From positions 62,001 through 126,000 of the forward strand of contig NZ_PQSU01000023.1 of assembly GCF_002920615.1 (NCBI RefSeq): a stretch of 64,000 nt of DNA, in the 5' to 3' direction. How positions within the stretch are numbered: the stretch's first letter is position 1; each line of letters begins with the position of its first letter. This DNA comes from Streptomyces sp. Ru62. GTDB lineage: Bacteria; Actinomycetota; Actinomycetes; Streptomycetales; Streptomycetaceae. The position numbers and the translations under genes were made by a program. The notes below the pieces were generated by a model that worked only from the letters and a program-made list of their open reading frames with translations, ran no database searches and had not been told where the DNA came from. Below are positions 9,141 through 16,229 of the stretch, in pieces.

Positions 9141-9746
9141 TCAGTCGCCCCAGTGACGCTGCTCGCGCCAGGGGTCGCCGTAGTTGTGGTAGCCGGCGGA
9201 CTCCCAGAAACCCGGGTCGTCCTCGGGTGTCAGCCGCAGTCCGCGCACCCACTTCGCCGACTTCCAGAAGTACAGGTGCGGGACCAGCAGTCGCGCCGGT
9301 CCGCCGTGCTCGGGCGAGAGTGCGTAGCCGTCGTAGGTGTGGGCGATCCATGCCCTGCCACCGAGCAGGTCGGCGAGCGGAAGGTTGGTGGTGTAGCCGC
9401 CGTAGCTGTCGACCACCACGTACTCGGCGGTCGTCTCCACTCCTTCGAGGAAGGCGTCGAGGGACACTCCGCGCCAGCGCGTGTCGAACTTGGACCAGCG
9501 GGTGACGCAGTGGATGTCCGTCACCGTGTCCTGCTGGGGCAGGGCCATCATCTGGTCCCAGGTCCAGCTCCGCGTCTCACCGAGTTCCGTGGTGAGGGTG
9601 AAGGACCACGCCTCGGTCGGCACCCGCGGAGTGGGACCGGCCGACAGGACGGGGAACGACTCGGTCGGATACTGTCCGGGCGGCAGCCGTCCCGCCAACG
9701 CGTGGGGTCGTCCTCGGAAGCCGGGTGAGAAGGAAGTCAACGTCAT
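9141..9746 (-). CDS. Sulfite oxidase-like molybdopterin oxidoreductase
   Basis: A 201-residue protein with the oxidoreductase molybdopterin-binding fold of the YedY/MsrP and sulfite oxidase group. Cys80 in DIHCVTRWSKFD is the expected molybdenum ligand, and SYGGYTTNLPLADL, SPEHGGPARLLVPHLYFWKSAKWV and GYHNYGDPW are the conserved surfaces around the cofactor. It is shorter than MsrP and has no Tat signal peptide, so it looks cytoplasmic. It is first in an operon with a flavin reductase and DUF6510. The substrate is unknown. An AraC regulator is transcribed divergently from 221 bases away. Confidence 0.88.
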   Translation of the reverse strand: MTLTSFSPGFRGRPHALAGRLPPGQYPTESFPVLSAGPTPRVPTEAWSFTLTTELGETRSWTWDQMMALPQQDTVTDIHCVTRWSKFDTRWRGVSLDAFLEGVETTAEYVVVDSYGGYTTNLPLADLLGGRAWIAHTYDGYALSPEHGGPARLLVPHLYFWKSAKWVRGLRLTPEDDPGFWESAGYHNYGDPWREQRHWGD

Positions 9747-9967
9747 CTCCTGCGCGCTGTGACCCGCCGCTGGAGGAGCAGGGCGCTCCTTCTCCAGTCT
9801 CGGACCACACAGGCGGCTCGACCACTCGGGCCGGGACCGGGGTGGAACCGCTCGCCGGTCATGAACACGACCCGCTCATGGGTGGACATTCCGGCCACCA
9901 GGCGTAAGGGTGGGCCCAATGCCGGCCACAGCCTCCTGTTCACCGCACGCCTCGTGGAGGAAGAGCG

Positions 9968-10954
9968 ATGCCCGTCATTGTGTCCACTGCGGAGCTGTCC
10001 GCCGCCGACCGGGTGGAGCGGTGGCACGAAGCGGTGACGAACACCTTCATACCGCTCGGTGTCGATCTTCTTGAGGAGGAGCCGTCACCTGCCGACATCG
10101 TCAGCGACCGGCTCGGCGTCCTGCGCATCTCCCGTGTCCAGGCGGGGCCGCAGACGGTGACGCGGAGCAGACGCCTGATAACCGGCGAGGACCAGGAATT
10201 CATCATCCTCACTCTCCAGGAGCGAGGTACCGCGATGAAGGAACAGGACGGGCGGCAGTGCGTGGTCCGGCCCGGCCAGTTCTCCCTCTCGGATTCCTCC
10301 CGCGCGTTCCGGAAAACGCTCCACGAGAGATTCGCTTTCACCTCCTTCCATTTTCCTCGCGAAGTGCTTTCCGTACCGCCCGAGGACCTGCGGCTGCTGA
10401 CCGCGACCACCTTCACCGGCAGTGAGGGGAGTTCGGCCGTCCTGGCCCAGTACTTCACGGGCCTGGCACGCGTGGCGGCCGACGTCGACGACGCCGTCGG
10501 CCGCCAGCTCGCGGTCACCGCGCTGGATCTGCTGGCCCTGCTCATCGACGAGCGCCGCGGCCGTCTGTCCCGGCCGCACTCGGCGACGGCTGCCGCCACT
10601 CTGGTGCGCGTCAAGGACCACATCATGAGGAACCTCGGCGACCCCGACCTCTCACCACGCACGATCGCCGCCGTTCACTTCATGTCCGTGCGCTACCTGC
10701 ACAAGATCTTCGAGCAGGAGGGAACCACGGTGGCCGGATGGATCCGGGCGCAGCGCCTGGAGCGGTGCCGCCGTGACCTCCTCCGCCCCCGGGCACTGGA
10801 GACCGGAGTGGCGGTCATCGCACGACGGTGGGGCTTCGTGAGCGCCGCCCACTTCAGCCGGGCCTTCCGCGACGCCTACGGCATGACACCCCGCGAGTGG
10901 CTGGCGTACGGTCTGTCGGACGCACGGCGGCCAGGAGGAGACGTGGCCGCCTGA
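9968..10954 (+). CDS. AraC family transcriptional regulator
   Basis: A 328-residue regulator starting at ATG 9968 after GGAGGAAGAG. Residues 1-190 match the AraC-binding-like sensor domain of the Streptomyces ArpA/FeaR type (SAADRVERWHEAV near the N-terminus, then a beta-rich LQERGTAMKEQDGRQCVVRP region). Residues 215-320 form the double HTH of HTH_18, including MSVRYLHKIFEQEGTTVAGWI and GFVSAAHFSRAFRDAYGMTPREW. It is divergent from the sulfite-oxidase-like operon and upstream of an unusual binding-fold protein; either may be its target. A terminator directly follows the stop. Confidence 0.9.
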   Translation: MPVIVSTAELSAADRVERWHEAVTNTFIPLGVDLLEEEPSPADIVSDRLGVLRISRVQAGPQTVTRSRRLITGEDQEFIILTLQERGTAMKEQDGRQCVVRPGQFSLSDSSRAFRKTLHERFAFTSFHFPREVLSVPPEDLRLLTATTFTGSEGSSAVLAQYFTGLARVAADVDDAVGRQLAVTALDLLALLIDERRGRLSRPHSATAAATLVRVKDHIMRNLGDPDLSPRTIAAVHFMSVRYLHKIFEQEGTTVAGWIRAQRLERCRRDLLRPRALETGVAVIARRWGFVSAAHFSRAFRDAYGMTPREWLAYGLSDARRPGGDVAA

Positions 10955-10978
10955 GGCCCCGCTCCGTGGACCGGGGCC
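10955..10978 (+). terminator. Terminator after the AraC gene
   Basis: GGCCCCG at 10955-10961 pairs with CGGGGCC at 10972-10978. The stem starts at the base after the AraC stop codon. Confidence 0.6.
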
Positions 10979-11082
10979 GGGCCGCGCAGCCCGGCGGACG
11001 AATAATCGGTTGCCGATCGGCGGCGGTGGTGGCTGCAATGCCCGGCATGGACACCCGGGTGCGCCGGCCACGGCGAGACGAG

Positions 11083-12210
11083 ATGAACGCGTACCACCAG
11101 GCCTCGCCGCTCCGCGCCCCGGACGGCCGGCGACCGAGCGGACCGTCCGTCCGGATCGGCGCCCTCGCCCCGCTGACTCGGCCCGGCTGGGCCGAGGCGG
11201 GCCGGCACCTGCTCGCCGGACTGGAGCTGGCCGTGCGCGATGTCAACGACGCCGGCGGGATCGCCGGAAGGCCACTGGAGCTGGTGGTCCGGGACACCGC
11301 GGCTGATCCTGACAGGGCCGCGGCGGCCGTGGACGAACTGGCTCGCCCGGGTGTGGCCGCCGTGGCGGGGGAGTACCACAGCGTCGTCGCTCGCACGGCC
11401 GCCGCCCGGGCCGACGCCCTCGGCCTGCCCTTCCTCTGTTCGTCGGCGGTTCTCGACGGGCTCACCGAGCAGCCGACGCAGTGGGTCGCGCGCCTGGCCC
11501 CGCCGCAGTCGCGCGGCTGGCGGCTCTACGCGGACTTCCTCCTCGGCGAGGGTCACCGCCGCATCGCCGTGGCAACCGAGCCGAGTGTGTACTGGGCATC
11601 CGGGGCGCGCGTTCTGCGGGACCGCCTCGCTCCGTACGGCGGCACCGTCGTCGAACTCGACATGCGCGCGCTCACGCCCACGGAGGTGTGCGACGAACTC
11701 GTCGACAACCGCGCGACAGCCCTGCTCCTCCTGGTCGGCCATCCGGAGCCGGCGGTGCCGATCGCCGAGTCCGTCCGCCGGGACCAGCGCCTCGCCGGGC
11801 TGATGATCGGTGCTCCGGCCGGGCAGCCGGAGTTCGCCGAATGGGCGGCGTTGCTGGGCGAGGACGGCGCCGGTATCCCGTTCCTGCGTTACCTGCCCGA
11901 GCGCCTGACTCCGCTCGGCGCACGAGTCGGGACGGCCCTCCGCGAGCGGCTGACCGCAGCACCCTCCTTCGTCGCCTTCGAGGGCTACGACACGATCGCC
12001 GTCCTCACCGATGTGCTCCGCTCTTCCGGCGCGGACCGGACGCGCACCGCCGAATACTGGCCGGGCGTCGCGGTCGAAGGCACCCGCGGGCCGATCCGCT
12101 TCTCCCGCGTGCCGGGCATCGGCGTGTGGCAGTGGGACGGGGCGCCCATCCACGTCGCTGACCGCGACCCGGCGCACCCGGACCGCTTCCGCATCCTTCG
12201 CACCGGCTGA
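11083..12210 (+). CDS. Periplasmic-binding-fold protein (branched-chain amino acid receptor type) lacking a signal peptide
   Basis: A protein of about 375 residues with the Peripla_BP_6/LivJ-AmiC fold: VRIGALAPLTRPGWAEAGRHLLAG, AVRDVNDAGGIAGRPLELVVRD, VAAVAGEYHSVVARTAAA and the late FEGYDTIAVLTDVL segment. The start is uncertain: ATG 11083 is used, and in-frame ATGs at 11047 and 11038 are possible; none has a strong ribosome binding site. No candidate N-terminus encodes a signal peptide or lipobox, and no ABC permease or ATPase is nearby. It may therefore be a cytoplasmic ligand sensor, like AmiC in Pseudomonas, rather than a transport receptor. The AraC regulator just upstream is the obvious possible partner, though a terminator lies between them. 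Confidence 0.75.
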   Translation: MNAYHQASPLRAPDGRRPSGPSVRIGALAPLTRPGWAEAGRHLLAGLELAVRDVNDAGGIAGRPLELVVRDTAADPDRAAAAVDELARPGVAAVAGEYHSVVARTAAARADALGLPFLCSSAVLDGLTEQPTQWVARLAPPQSRGWRLYADFLLGEGHRRIAVATEPSVYWASGARVLRDRLAPYGGTVVELDMRALTPTEVCDELVDNRATALLLLVGHPEPAVPIAESVRRDQRLAGLMIGAPAGQPEFAEWAALLGEDGAGIPFLRYLPERLTPLGARVGTALRERLTAAPSFVAFEGYDTIAVLTDVLRSSGADRTRTAEYWPGVAVEGTRGPIRFSRVPGIGVWQWDGAPIHVADRDPAHPDRFRILRTG

Positions 12211-12274
12211 GAACAGCCGCCCTCGCCGGGGTCGTGCGTGGACATCCTGCAGTGGCCGCAAAAGGCGAAGGTGT

Positions 12275-12312
12275 CAGCAGCCGCTGCTGTTCAGACGGGC
12301 GTGTGCCGTCTG
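12275..12312. terminator. Two adjacent hairpins between convergent genes
   Basis: CAGCAG-CCG-CTGCTG at 12275-12289 and CAGACGG/CCGTCTG at 12292-12298 and 12306-12312. They fill the gap between the binding-fold gene stop (12210) and the methyltransferase stop (12330) and can stop transcription from both sides. Confidence 0.55.
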
Positions 12313-12329
12313 GCGTGGATCACTGCGGC

Positions 12330-13055
12330 TCAGGGGCGTCGTGCCAGGAAGACGAACTCTCTGCCTGGCCGGTCGGGCGCATCGCGCACCTCCTGCACCA
12401 CGTACCCGTGCGCGACCAGGTCCGACTCGACCTCGTCCCGATCCCGGAAGCGCAGGGTGGAATCCGACGTCAGCACCTGTCCGTCCGCTGCGAAGACGTA
12501 GGTCCAGCGGAAAGTCACGAGAGGCGGGCTCACCTCGATCAGCTGGACCCAGGTCTCGACGGAGCCGACACCCGGGATCTCCGTCACGCGGTAGGAGGTC
12601 TCGCGGGTCCATTCTTCCCAGGCGCGTCCGGTCGGATCACGTGTCTCGAAGACCAGGTGCCCGCCGGGCCGCAGCGCTTCGTGAGCTCCCCGCAGCGTCT
12701 TCCGCCATGCGTGCGGATCGGCGATCGCCTGGGCGACGTTCGCTGTCATCGTCGCGAGGTCGGTCCGCAGCGGCGGGAGGGCCGTCACGTCACCGCAGAA
12801 CCACCGCACGCGGTCACTCCCCGGTTTGGACCGGGCGACGTCGATGGACGCCCGGGCGGGATCGATGCCGACGACGTCGATCCCGCGGTCGGCCAGAAGC
12901 AGGGCGAACACCCCTGTGCCGCAGCCGATGTCCAGAACCTGGCGCGCCCCGAGCTCCTCCACGATCCGGAGGTAGGCGTCGAGGTCACTGCGGTCGGGGT
13001 CGAGCGGATCGTAGATCGCGGCGAGTCGTGGATGCGCGAAGCATTCGTCTGCCAT
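12330..13055 (-). CDS. Class I SAM-dependent methyltransferase
   Basis: A 241-residue protein starting at ATG 13055. Motif I is QVLDIGCGTGVFALLL (about residues 38-53), followed by the acidic VVGIDPARASIDVA strand and the FCGDVTALPP motif II region, then LRPGGHLVFETRDP. This is a Methyltransf_25/11 type fold. The C-terminal half (VTFRWTYVFAADGQVL) belongs to a common uncharacterised actinobacterial group. It is divergent from the PadR operon; the paired operator at 13169-13210 lies upstream of both. No substrate can be named. Confidence 0.88.
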   Translation of the reverse strand: MADECFAHPRLAAIYDPLDPDRSDLDAYLRIVEELGARQVLDIGCGTGVFALLLADRGIDVVGIDPARASIDVARSKPGSDRVRWFCGDVTALPPLRTDLATMTANVAQAIADPHAWRKTLRGAHEALRPGGHLVFETRDPTGRAWEEWTRETSYRVTEIPGVGSVETWVQLIEVSPPLVTFRWTYVFAADGQVLTSDSTLRFRDRDEVESDLVAHGYVVQEVRDAPDRPGREFVFLARRP

Positions 13056-13168
13056 GCGGCCGAACGTATGTGGAGGCGGCCCCGAAGGGCTACCGGGTTT
13101 CGTCGGATTCAATCGGCCCGGCTTCTCGGGCGCGCTTCGAGTCCGCCGGAGGTACTGCCGTCCTCCAC

Positions 13169-13210
13169 TACTCGGTGATACCGTATAGCAGTACTCGGTA
13201 GCACCAAGTA
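13169..13210. promoter_or_regulatory. Two PadR-type operator palindromes
   Basis: Two 19-bp imperfect palindromes start with the same eight bases, TACTCGGT. Site 1, 13169-13187, is TACTCGGT-GAT-ACCGTATA; site 2, 13192-13210, is TACTCGGT-AGC-ACCAAGTA, which is symmetric except for one pair. Their centres are 23 bp apart, about two helical turns, and the second ends 25 bases before the padR-like start codon. This fits an autoregulated PadR dimer pair. Binding is inferred from symmetry and position. Confidence 0.65.
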
Positions 13211-13235
13211 CCGAGGGGGCTCAGGAGGACCCGCG

Positions 13236-13562
13236 ATGGACGACCTGACGGAGATGCTGAAGGGCACGCTCGAAGGGTGCGTGCTCGAAATCATCGGCAG
13301 CGAGGAGACCTACGGGTACGCCATCACCCGTCGGCTGAACGAGCTCGGCTTCGCCGACGTCATCGAGGGCACGGTCTACACCATCTTGCTGCGGCTGGAG
13401 AGGAAGGGACTCGTCCAGGTGACGAAACGACCGTCCGGGGTCGGTCCGCCGCGCAAGTTCTATGCGCTCAACGACGCTGGACGCGAGGAACTCGCGAAGT
13501 TCTGGGCGAAATGGCAGTACGTGTCATCACGCATCAACCGGCTCAAGGAGGGCGGGAGATGA
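13236..13562 (+). CDS. PadR family transcriptional regulator
   Basis: A 108-residue regulator starting at ATG 13236 behind AGGAGG. It is a single PadR winged-helix domain: LKGTLEGCVLEIIGSEETYGYAITRRL, a recognition region around VIEGTVYTILLRLERKGLV, and the wing KRPSGVGPPRKFYALNDAGREEL. This is the short PadR-s1 form without a C-terminal effector domain. Its stop overlaps the start of the next gene (ATGA), so it is translationally coupled to the two DUF1048 genes. The upstream double palindrome is the likely operator. Confidence 0.93.
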   Translation: MDDLTEMLKGTLEGCVLEIIGSEETYGYAITRRLNELGFADVIEGTVYTILLRLERKGLVQVTKRPSGVGPPRKFYALNDAGREELAKFWAKWQYVSSRINRLKEGGR

Positions 13563-13915
13563 AATTCTGGGAGACCATCACCGGCAGCGATCTCACCAGG
13601 GAATGGCAGGCGTTCGAAGCCCGGGCCGAGGCCCTGCCGGACGACTACCGCGCGGCGTGGGAACAGATCAAGGGCCACCTCTTCCCCCATGCGGACTTCA
13701 CCGGCCGCAACCTGACGCCGATCCTCGACGCCGCCCTGGGGCTGCTCGAAGAAGCAGCGGCGGACGGGCAGAGCGTCCAGGAGGTGCTCGGCGACGACAT
13801 CCGGGCCTTCTGCACCGCGCTGGTCGGTGGAGAAGGGGCTCGCACCTGTCGCGACCGGTGGCGCGAGCAGTTGAACAGGAACGTCGCAAGGAAATTGGGC
13901 CGGCTGGGAGGCTGA
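13559..13915 (+). CDS. DUF1048 family protein (first paralogue)
   Basis: A 118-residue helical protein starting at ATG 13559, overlapping the PadR stop by 4 bases. It matches DUF1048, whose members are small helical-bundle proteins encoded next to PadR regulators in Gram-positive bacteria. The shared pattern is an amphipathic first helix, LPDDYRAAWEQIKGHLF, an ILDAALGLLEEAAADGQSVQEVLG segment, and DDIRAFCTALV. No membrane segment or catalytic motif is visible. The function is unknown. A second copy follows after 1 base, suggesting the two may form a heteromer. Confidence 0.85.
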   Translation: MKFWETITGSDLTREWQAFEARAEALPDDYRAAWEQIKGHLFPHADFTGRNLTPILDAALGLLEEAAADGQSVQEVLGDDIRAFCTALVGGEGARTCRDRWREQLNRNVARKLGRLGG

Positions 13916-13916
13916 C

Positions 13917-14243
13917 ATGAGCATCCAGGACATCATCGAGGGCAAGAAGCAGTGGCGTGCGCACATGGCCCGGGTCAAGGCGCTCCCGCCGGACTACCAG
14001 ATCGTCTACAAGGAGATGCAGAGGTACCTGTTCAAGGTCGGACCGGTCGACCTGTCTGACGGGCCCCTGCTCCCCGGGATCGTCGACTTCTTCGAGGAGG
14101 GTGTCGCCGCGGGCAAGGGAGTCCTGGAACTCATCGGCGACGACGTCGCCGCGTTCTGCGACGACCTGGTCAAGGACTCTCCCACCTATGCGGACGTCTA
14201 CCAGGAATCCCTCGGCGGGGAACCCGGCACGGCCGAGAAGTGA
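13917..14243 (+). CDS. DUF1048 family protein (second paralogue)
   Basis: A 108-residue paralogue of the preceding protein. It shares LPPDYQIVYKEMQRYLF, the PGIVDFFEEGVAAGKGVLELIG helix and DDVAAFCDDLV, but has a shorter C-terminus (EPGTAEK). It starts at ATG 13917, 1 base after the previous stop, so all three genes form one operon. It ends 7 bases before a terminator. The function is unknown; PadR control is likely. Confidence 0.87.
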   Translation: MSIQDIIEGKKQWRAHMARVKALPPDYQIVYKEMQRYLFKVGPVDLSDGPLLPGIVDFFEEGVAAGKGVLELIGDDVAAFCDDLVKDSPTYADVYQESLGGEPGTAEK

Positions 14244-14250
14244 CACCCGC

Positions 14251-14276
14251 CGTCCCGTGCCAGGGGGCATGGGACG
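14251..14276 (+). terminator. Terminator of the PadR-DUF1048 operon
   Basis: CGTCCC at 14251-14256 pairs with GGGACG at 14271-14276, and TGCC/GGCA extends the stem inside a single mismatch. It begins 7 bases after the stop of the second DUF1048 gene. Confidence 0.7.
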
Positions 14277-14374
14277 CCCCCGCGGTTCGTTCACCGCGCC
14301 GCAGCGCGAGCAGCGCGGGCCGACCGGCCGCCAGAAGCTGCCGCAGACAACTGCCCCCTTCTCCCGGGAGCCTC

Positions 14375-14908
14375 CTACGCGGCGGTACCGGCGGGCCGGG
14401 AAGGGCGGATGTCGTAAGAGATGCGTCCGGCGGGGAGGTAGAAGAGGGCGATCAGCGCGCCTCCTCGCACCTCGGGGTAGTGGTGGCTGCCCGGAGCGGG
14501 TGCGGTCCAGCCCGGTCCCTGCCAGCCGTTCGGTCCCGCCAGTTCGGCGCCGGGGTCGACGGGGACGACCAGGTTCAGCTCGCCGTAGGGGTGCGCGTGG
14601 TACTGGCCGCGGTAGCGCTCGACGCTGTCCATGTACACGGCGGTGATGCTGAAGTAGTGGGTCTGCTCGGTCGGTTCGGCGATGCGGCTGCGTCGGTAGC
14701 GCGGGCCGTCGACCTCGATGTTCGCCGCCCAGCCCTCTACCAGGACACCGATCCTGATCAGGCGCGCCAAGTCCTGGTAGAGCCCGCTTCCGGGACCGTA
14801 GGTGGCGTTCAGCCAAGCCTCCAGGTCCTTGCCGGCCGTACGGTTCCTCACCTCGTCCAGGAACGGGATGCTGCGGTCGACCAGTGCCTTGCGGCTGTCC
14901 TCGCTCAT
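14375..14908 (-). CDS. DUF4863 / 4-hydroxylaminobenzoate lyase-like protein
   Basis: A 177-residue protein starting at ATG 14908 behind AGAGGA. The N-terminal third is helical (RKALVDRSIPFLDEVRNRT); the rest resembles a small beta-barrel with a cupin-like metal site: HYFSITAVYMDS, then YHAHPYGELNLVVPV with the H-x-H and later Glu arrangement, then SHHYPEVRGGALIALFYLPAG. The best family match by eye is DUF4863, which includes PnbB, the 4-hydroxylaminobenzoate lyase of nitrobenzoate degradation. No nitroreductase gene is adjacent, so the true substrate may differ. It has a palindromic operator upstream and lies behind a TetR gene on the same strand. Confidence 0.7.
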   Translation of the reverse strand: MSEDSRKALVDRSIPFLDEVRNRTAGKDLEAWLNATYGPGSGLYQDLARLIRIGVLVEGWAANIEVDGPRYRRSRIAEPTEQTHYFSITAVYMDSVERYRGQYHAHPYGELNLVVPVDPGAELAGPNGWQGPGWTAPAPGSHHYPEVRGGALIALFYLPAGRISYDIRPSRPAGTAA

Positions 14909-14964
14909 GCGCGGGTCCTCTCGTGTCGCCAGGGGTCCGACCCGACCACCATCCTCCCGCTTTT

Positions 14965-14987
14965 CGTTACAGTCAATAGCTGTAACG
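14965..14987. promoter_or_regulatory. TetR-type operator palindrome
   Basis: A perfect 8-bp inverted repeat CGTTACAG-N7-CTGTAACG at 14965-14987, extendable outward with one mismatch. The AT-rich element stands out from its surroundings, 57 bases upstream of the DUF4863 start and just after the tetR-like stop. It is the probable binding site of the TetR regulator encoded at 15034-15720. Confidence 0.7.
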
Positions 14988-15033
14988 TAAGAGGGGCAGC
15001 GGGTGCTCACTGTGAGGCACCGCTGGACCTTCC

Positions 15034-15720
15034 TCAGGCGGAGTGGCTTTCCCCGTCCACGGCGAGCGTGGGCCACACGGCTGCGACGACCCGCTCGGCG
15101 AAGTCGGCCGGCACGTCCCGGCCGGTCCGCAGGTAGTCGGCGAAGTAGCTGCCGAAACAGAGGGTCACGATCATGTCCAGGTCGACGTCCTCACGCACCG
15201 CGCCCCGGCGCTGCAGCGAGACGAGCGTCATCAGCAGTTCCTCACAGCGAGGGCGTACGGCGTGTTCCCGTAGCTGCTCCAGCAGGCCCGGCACCCGCTC
15301 CACCTCGGCCATGAAATTGCCGTGCAGGGCCATGGCCCGCTCGTTGTGATAGCGCGGGTCGAGACGGCGCACCGCCTCGACGAGCGCCTCGCGCGGAGCC
15401 AGCTGGTCCATGTCCAGCGGAGGGTAGGCCTCGCGCTGCTTGCGCAGTCCGTAGTCCAGGGCGTCGATGACGAGGTCGTACTTGTTCGCCCAACGCCGGT
15501 ACAGCGTGGGCCGGGTGACGCCGGCGTCGGCGACGATGTCCCCGATCGTCATGGACGCGTAGCCATCCGTGGCCAGTCGCTTGCGCGTGGCCTGGATGAT
15601 CGCCTCCTCGATCGCCGGATCCCGAGGCCGGCCACTGGCGGGGGCTGCCTGCTCCGCGCCCGAGCGCCCGCCGCGCTCGCCGGCCCGCCCATCGGAACGC
15701 GTCGTCCTCGCCTTCGCCAT
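15034..15720 (-). CDS. TetR/AcrR family transcriptional regulator
   Basis: A 228-residue regulator starting at ATG 15720. About 35 disordered basic residues (TTRSDGRAGERGGRSG) precede the HTH: EEAIIQATRKRLATDGYASMTIGDIVADAGVTRPTLYRRW and NKYDLVIDAL (about residues 37-90). The C-terminal ligand domain contains LREALVEAVRRL-type helices and ends in AERVVAAVWPTLAVD, typical of the TetR_C_11 group. It is transcribed toward the DUF4863 gene 125 bases downstream, and the palindrome between them is its likely operator. Confidence 0.92.
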   Translation of the reverse strand: MAKARTTRSDGRAGERGGRSGAEQAAPASGRPRDPAIEEAIIQATRKRLATDGYASMTIGDIVADAGVTRPTLYRRWANKYDLVIDALDYGLRKQREAYPPLDMDQLAPREALVEAVRRLDPRYHNERAMALHGNFMAEVERVPGLLEQLREHAVRPRCEELLMTLVSLQRRGAVREDVDLDMIVTLCFGSYFADYLRTGRDVPADFAERVVAAVWPTLAVDGESHSA

Positions 15721-15970
15721 CTCATCCCTTCCCGACACACAGGGCCAGTCGGAGCCGGGTCGCGCATCCGCTCCCCGCCGCACCAGCACCCTACGCGAAG
15801 TCGGGGGAGCGTCCCGGGGTGGACCGAGGACGCACCGCAGGTCCGGGGCAGGGGCCACCCGATGCCACGACGGTGGCCGCCCGGAAGCCGGTCCGCCGCA
15901 GTGAGGACCGGACGGCACCGGGGGCCGGAGCCCGACCGGTACCGGCGGCCGTGAGTGCGATGACGAGCGC

Positions 15971-16023
15971 GTCGCCGCTCCAGCCGGGCCGTGCGCTTGC
16001 ACCGGCCCGGCTGGAGCGGCGAC
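15971..16023. repeat. Perfect 20-bp inverted repeat (very long hairpin)
   Basis: Bases 15971-15990 are the exact reverse complement of 16004-16023. The 13-base loop contains a further GTGC-gctt-GCAC pairing, so the stem can extend to about 24 bp with one bulged C. It is the strongest hairpin in the window and is not next to any gene end: the nearest stop, wrbA, is 206 bases away behind its own terminator. Confidence 0.85.
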
Positions 16024-16034
16024 CGATGCCTGAT

Positions 16035-16054
16035 CGCCGCAGCTGTCTGCGGCG
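16035..16054. repeat. Perfect 8-bp hairpin
   Basis: CGCCGCAG-ctgt-CTGCGGCG at 16035-16054, 11 bases beyond the long hairpin. Its role is unknown. Confidence 0.6.
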
Positions 16055-16145
16055 GAGCACCACCGCCTGGCGTACCCGCCGCAGGCGGCACGGCGGCACC
16101 TGGCCACTCCAACACGTCGTAGGCCAGGGAGAGATGAGACGCGCG

Positions 16146-16185
16146 GGGGCGTTCCTTGCGCGACATCTCGCGGAAGGAACGCCCC
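16146..16185 (-). terminator. wrbA terminator
   Basis: GGGGCGTTCCTT at 16146-16157 pairs exactly with AAGGAACGCCCC at 16174-16185; an inner CGCGA/TCGCG pairing lengthens the stem past one mismatch. It lies 44 bases beyond the wrbA stop on the minus strand. Confidence 0.75.
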
Positions 16186-16229
16186 GGCCGCACGCGGCAC
16201 TCACACTGGCGAGCCGCGCGTCAGGTGTG

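Larger units (their letters stand above)
15721..16229. other. 509-base hairpin-rich intergenic region
   Basis: No convincing gene is seen between the tetR-like start and the wrbA stop. The left 250 bases hold the tetR promoter region and nothing recognisable. The right part holds three or four inverted repeats in about 200 bases (listed separately). An additional 7-bp pair, CCGCCTG/CAGGCGG, lies near 16063-16088. Open frames on both strands here have no family features. Confidence 0.5.
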
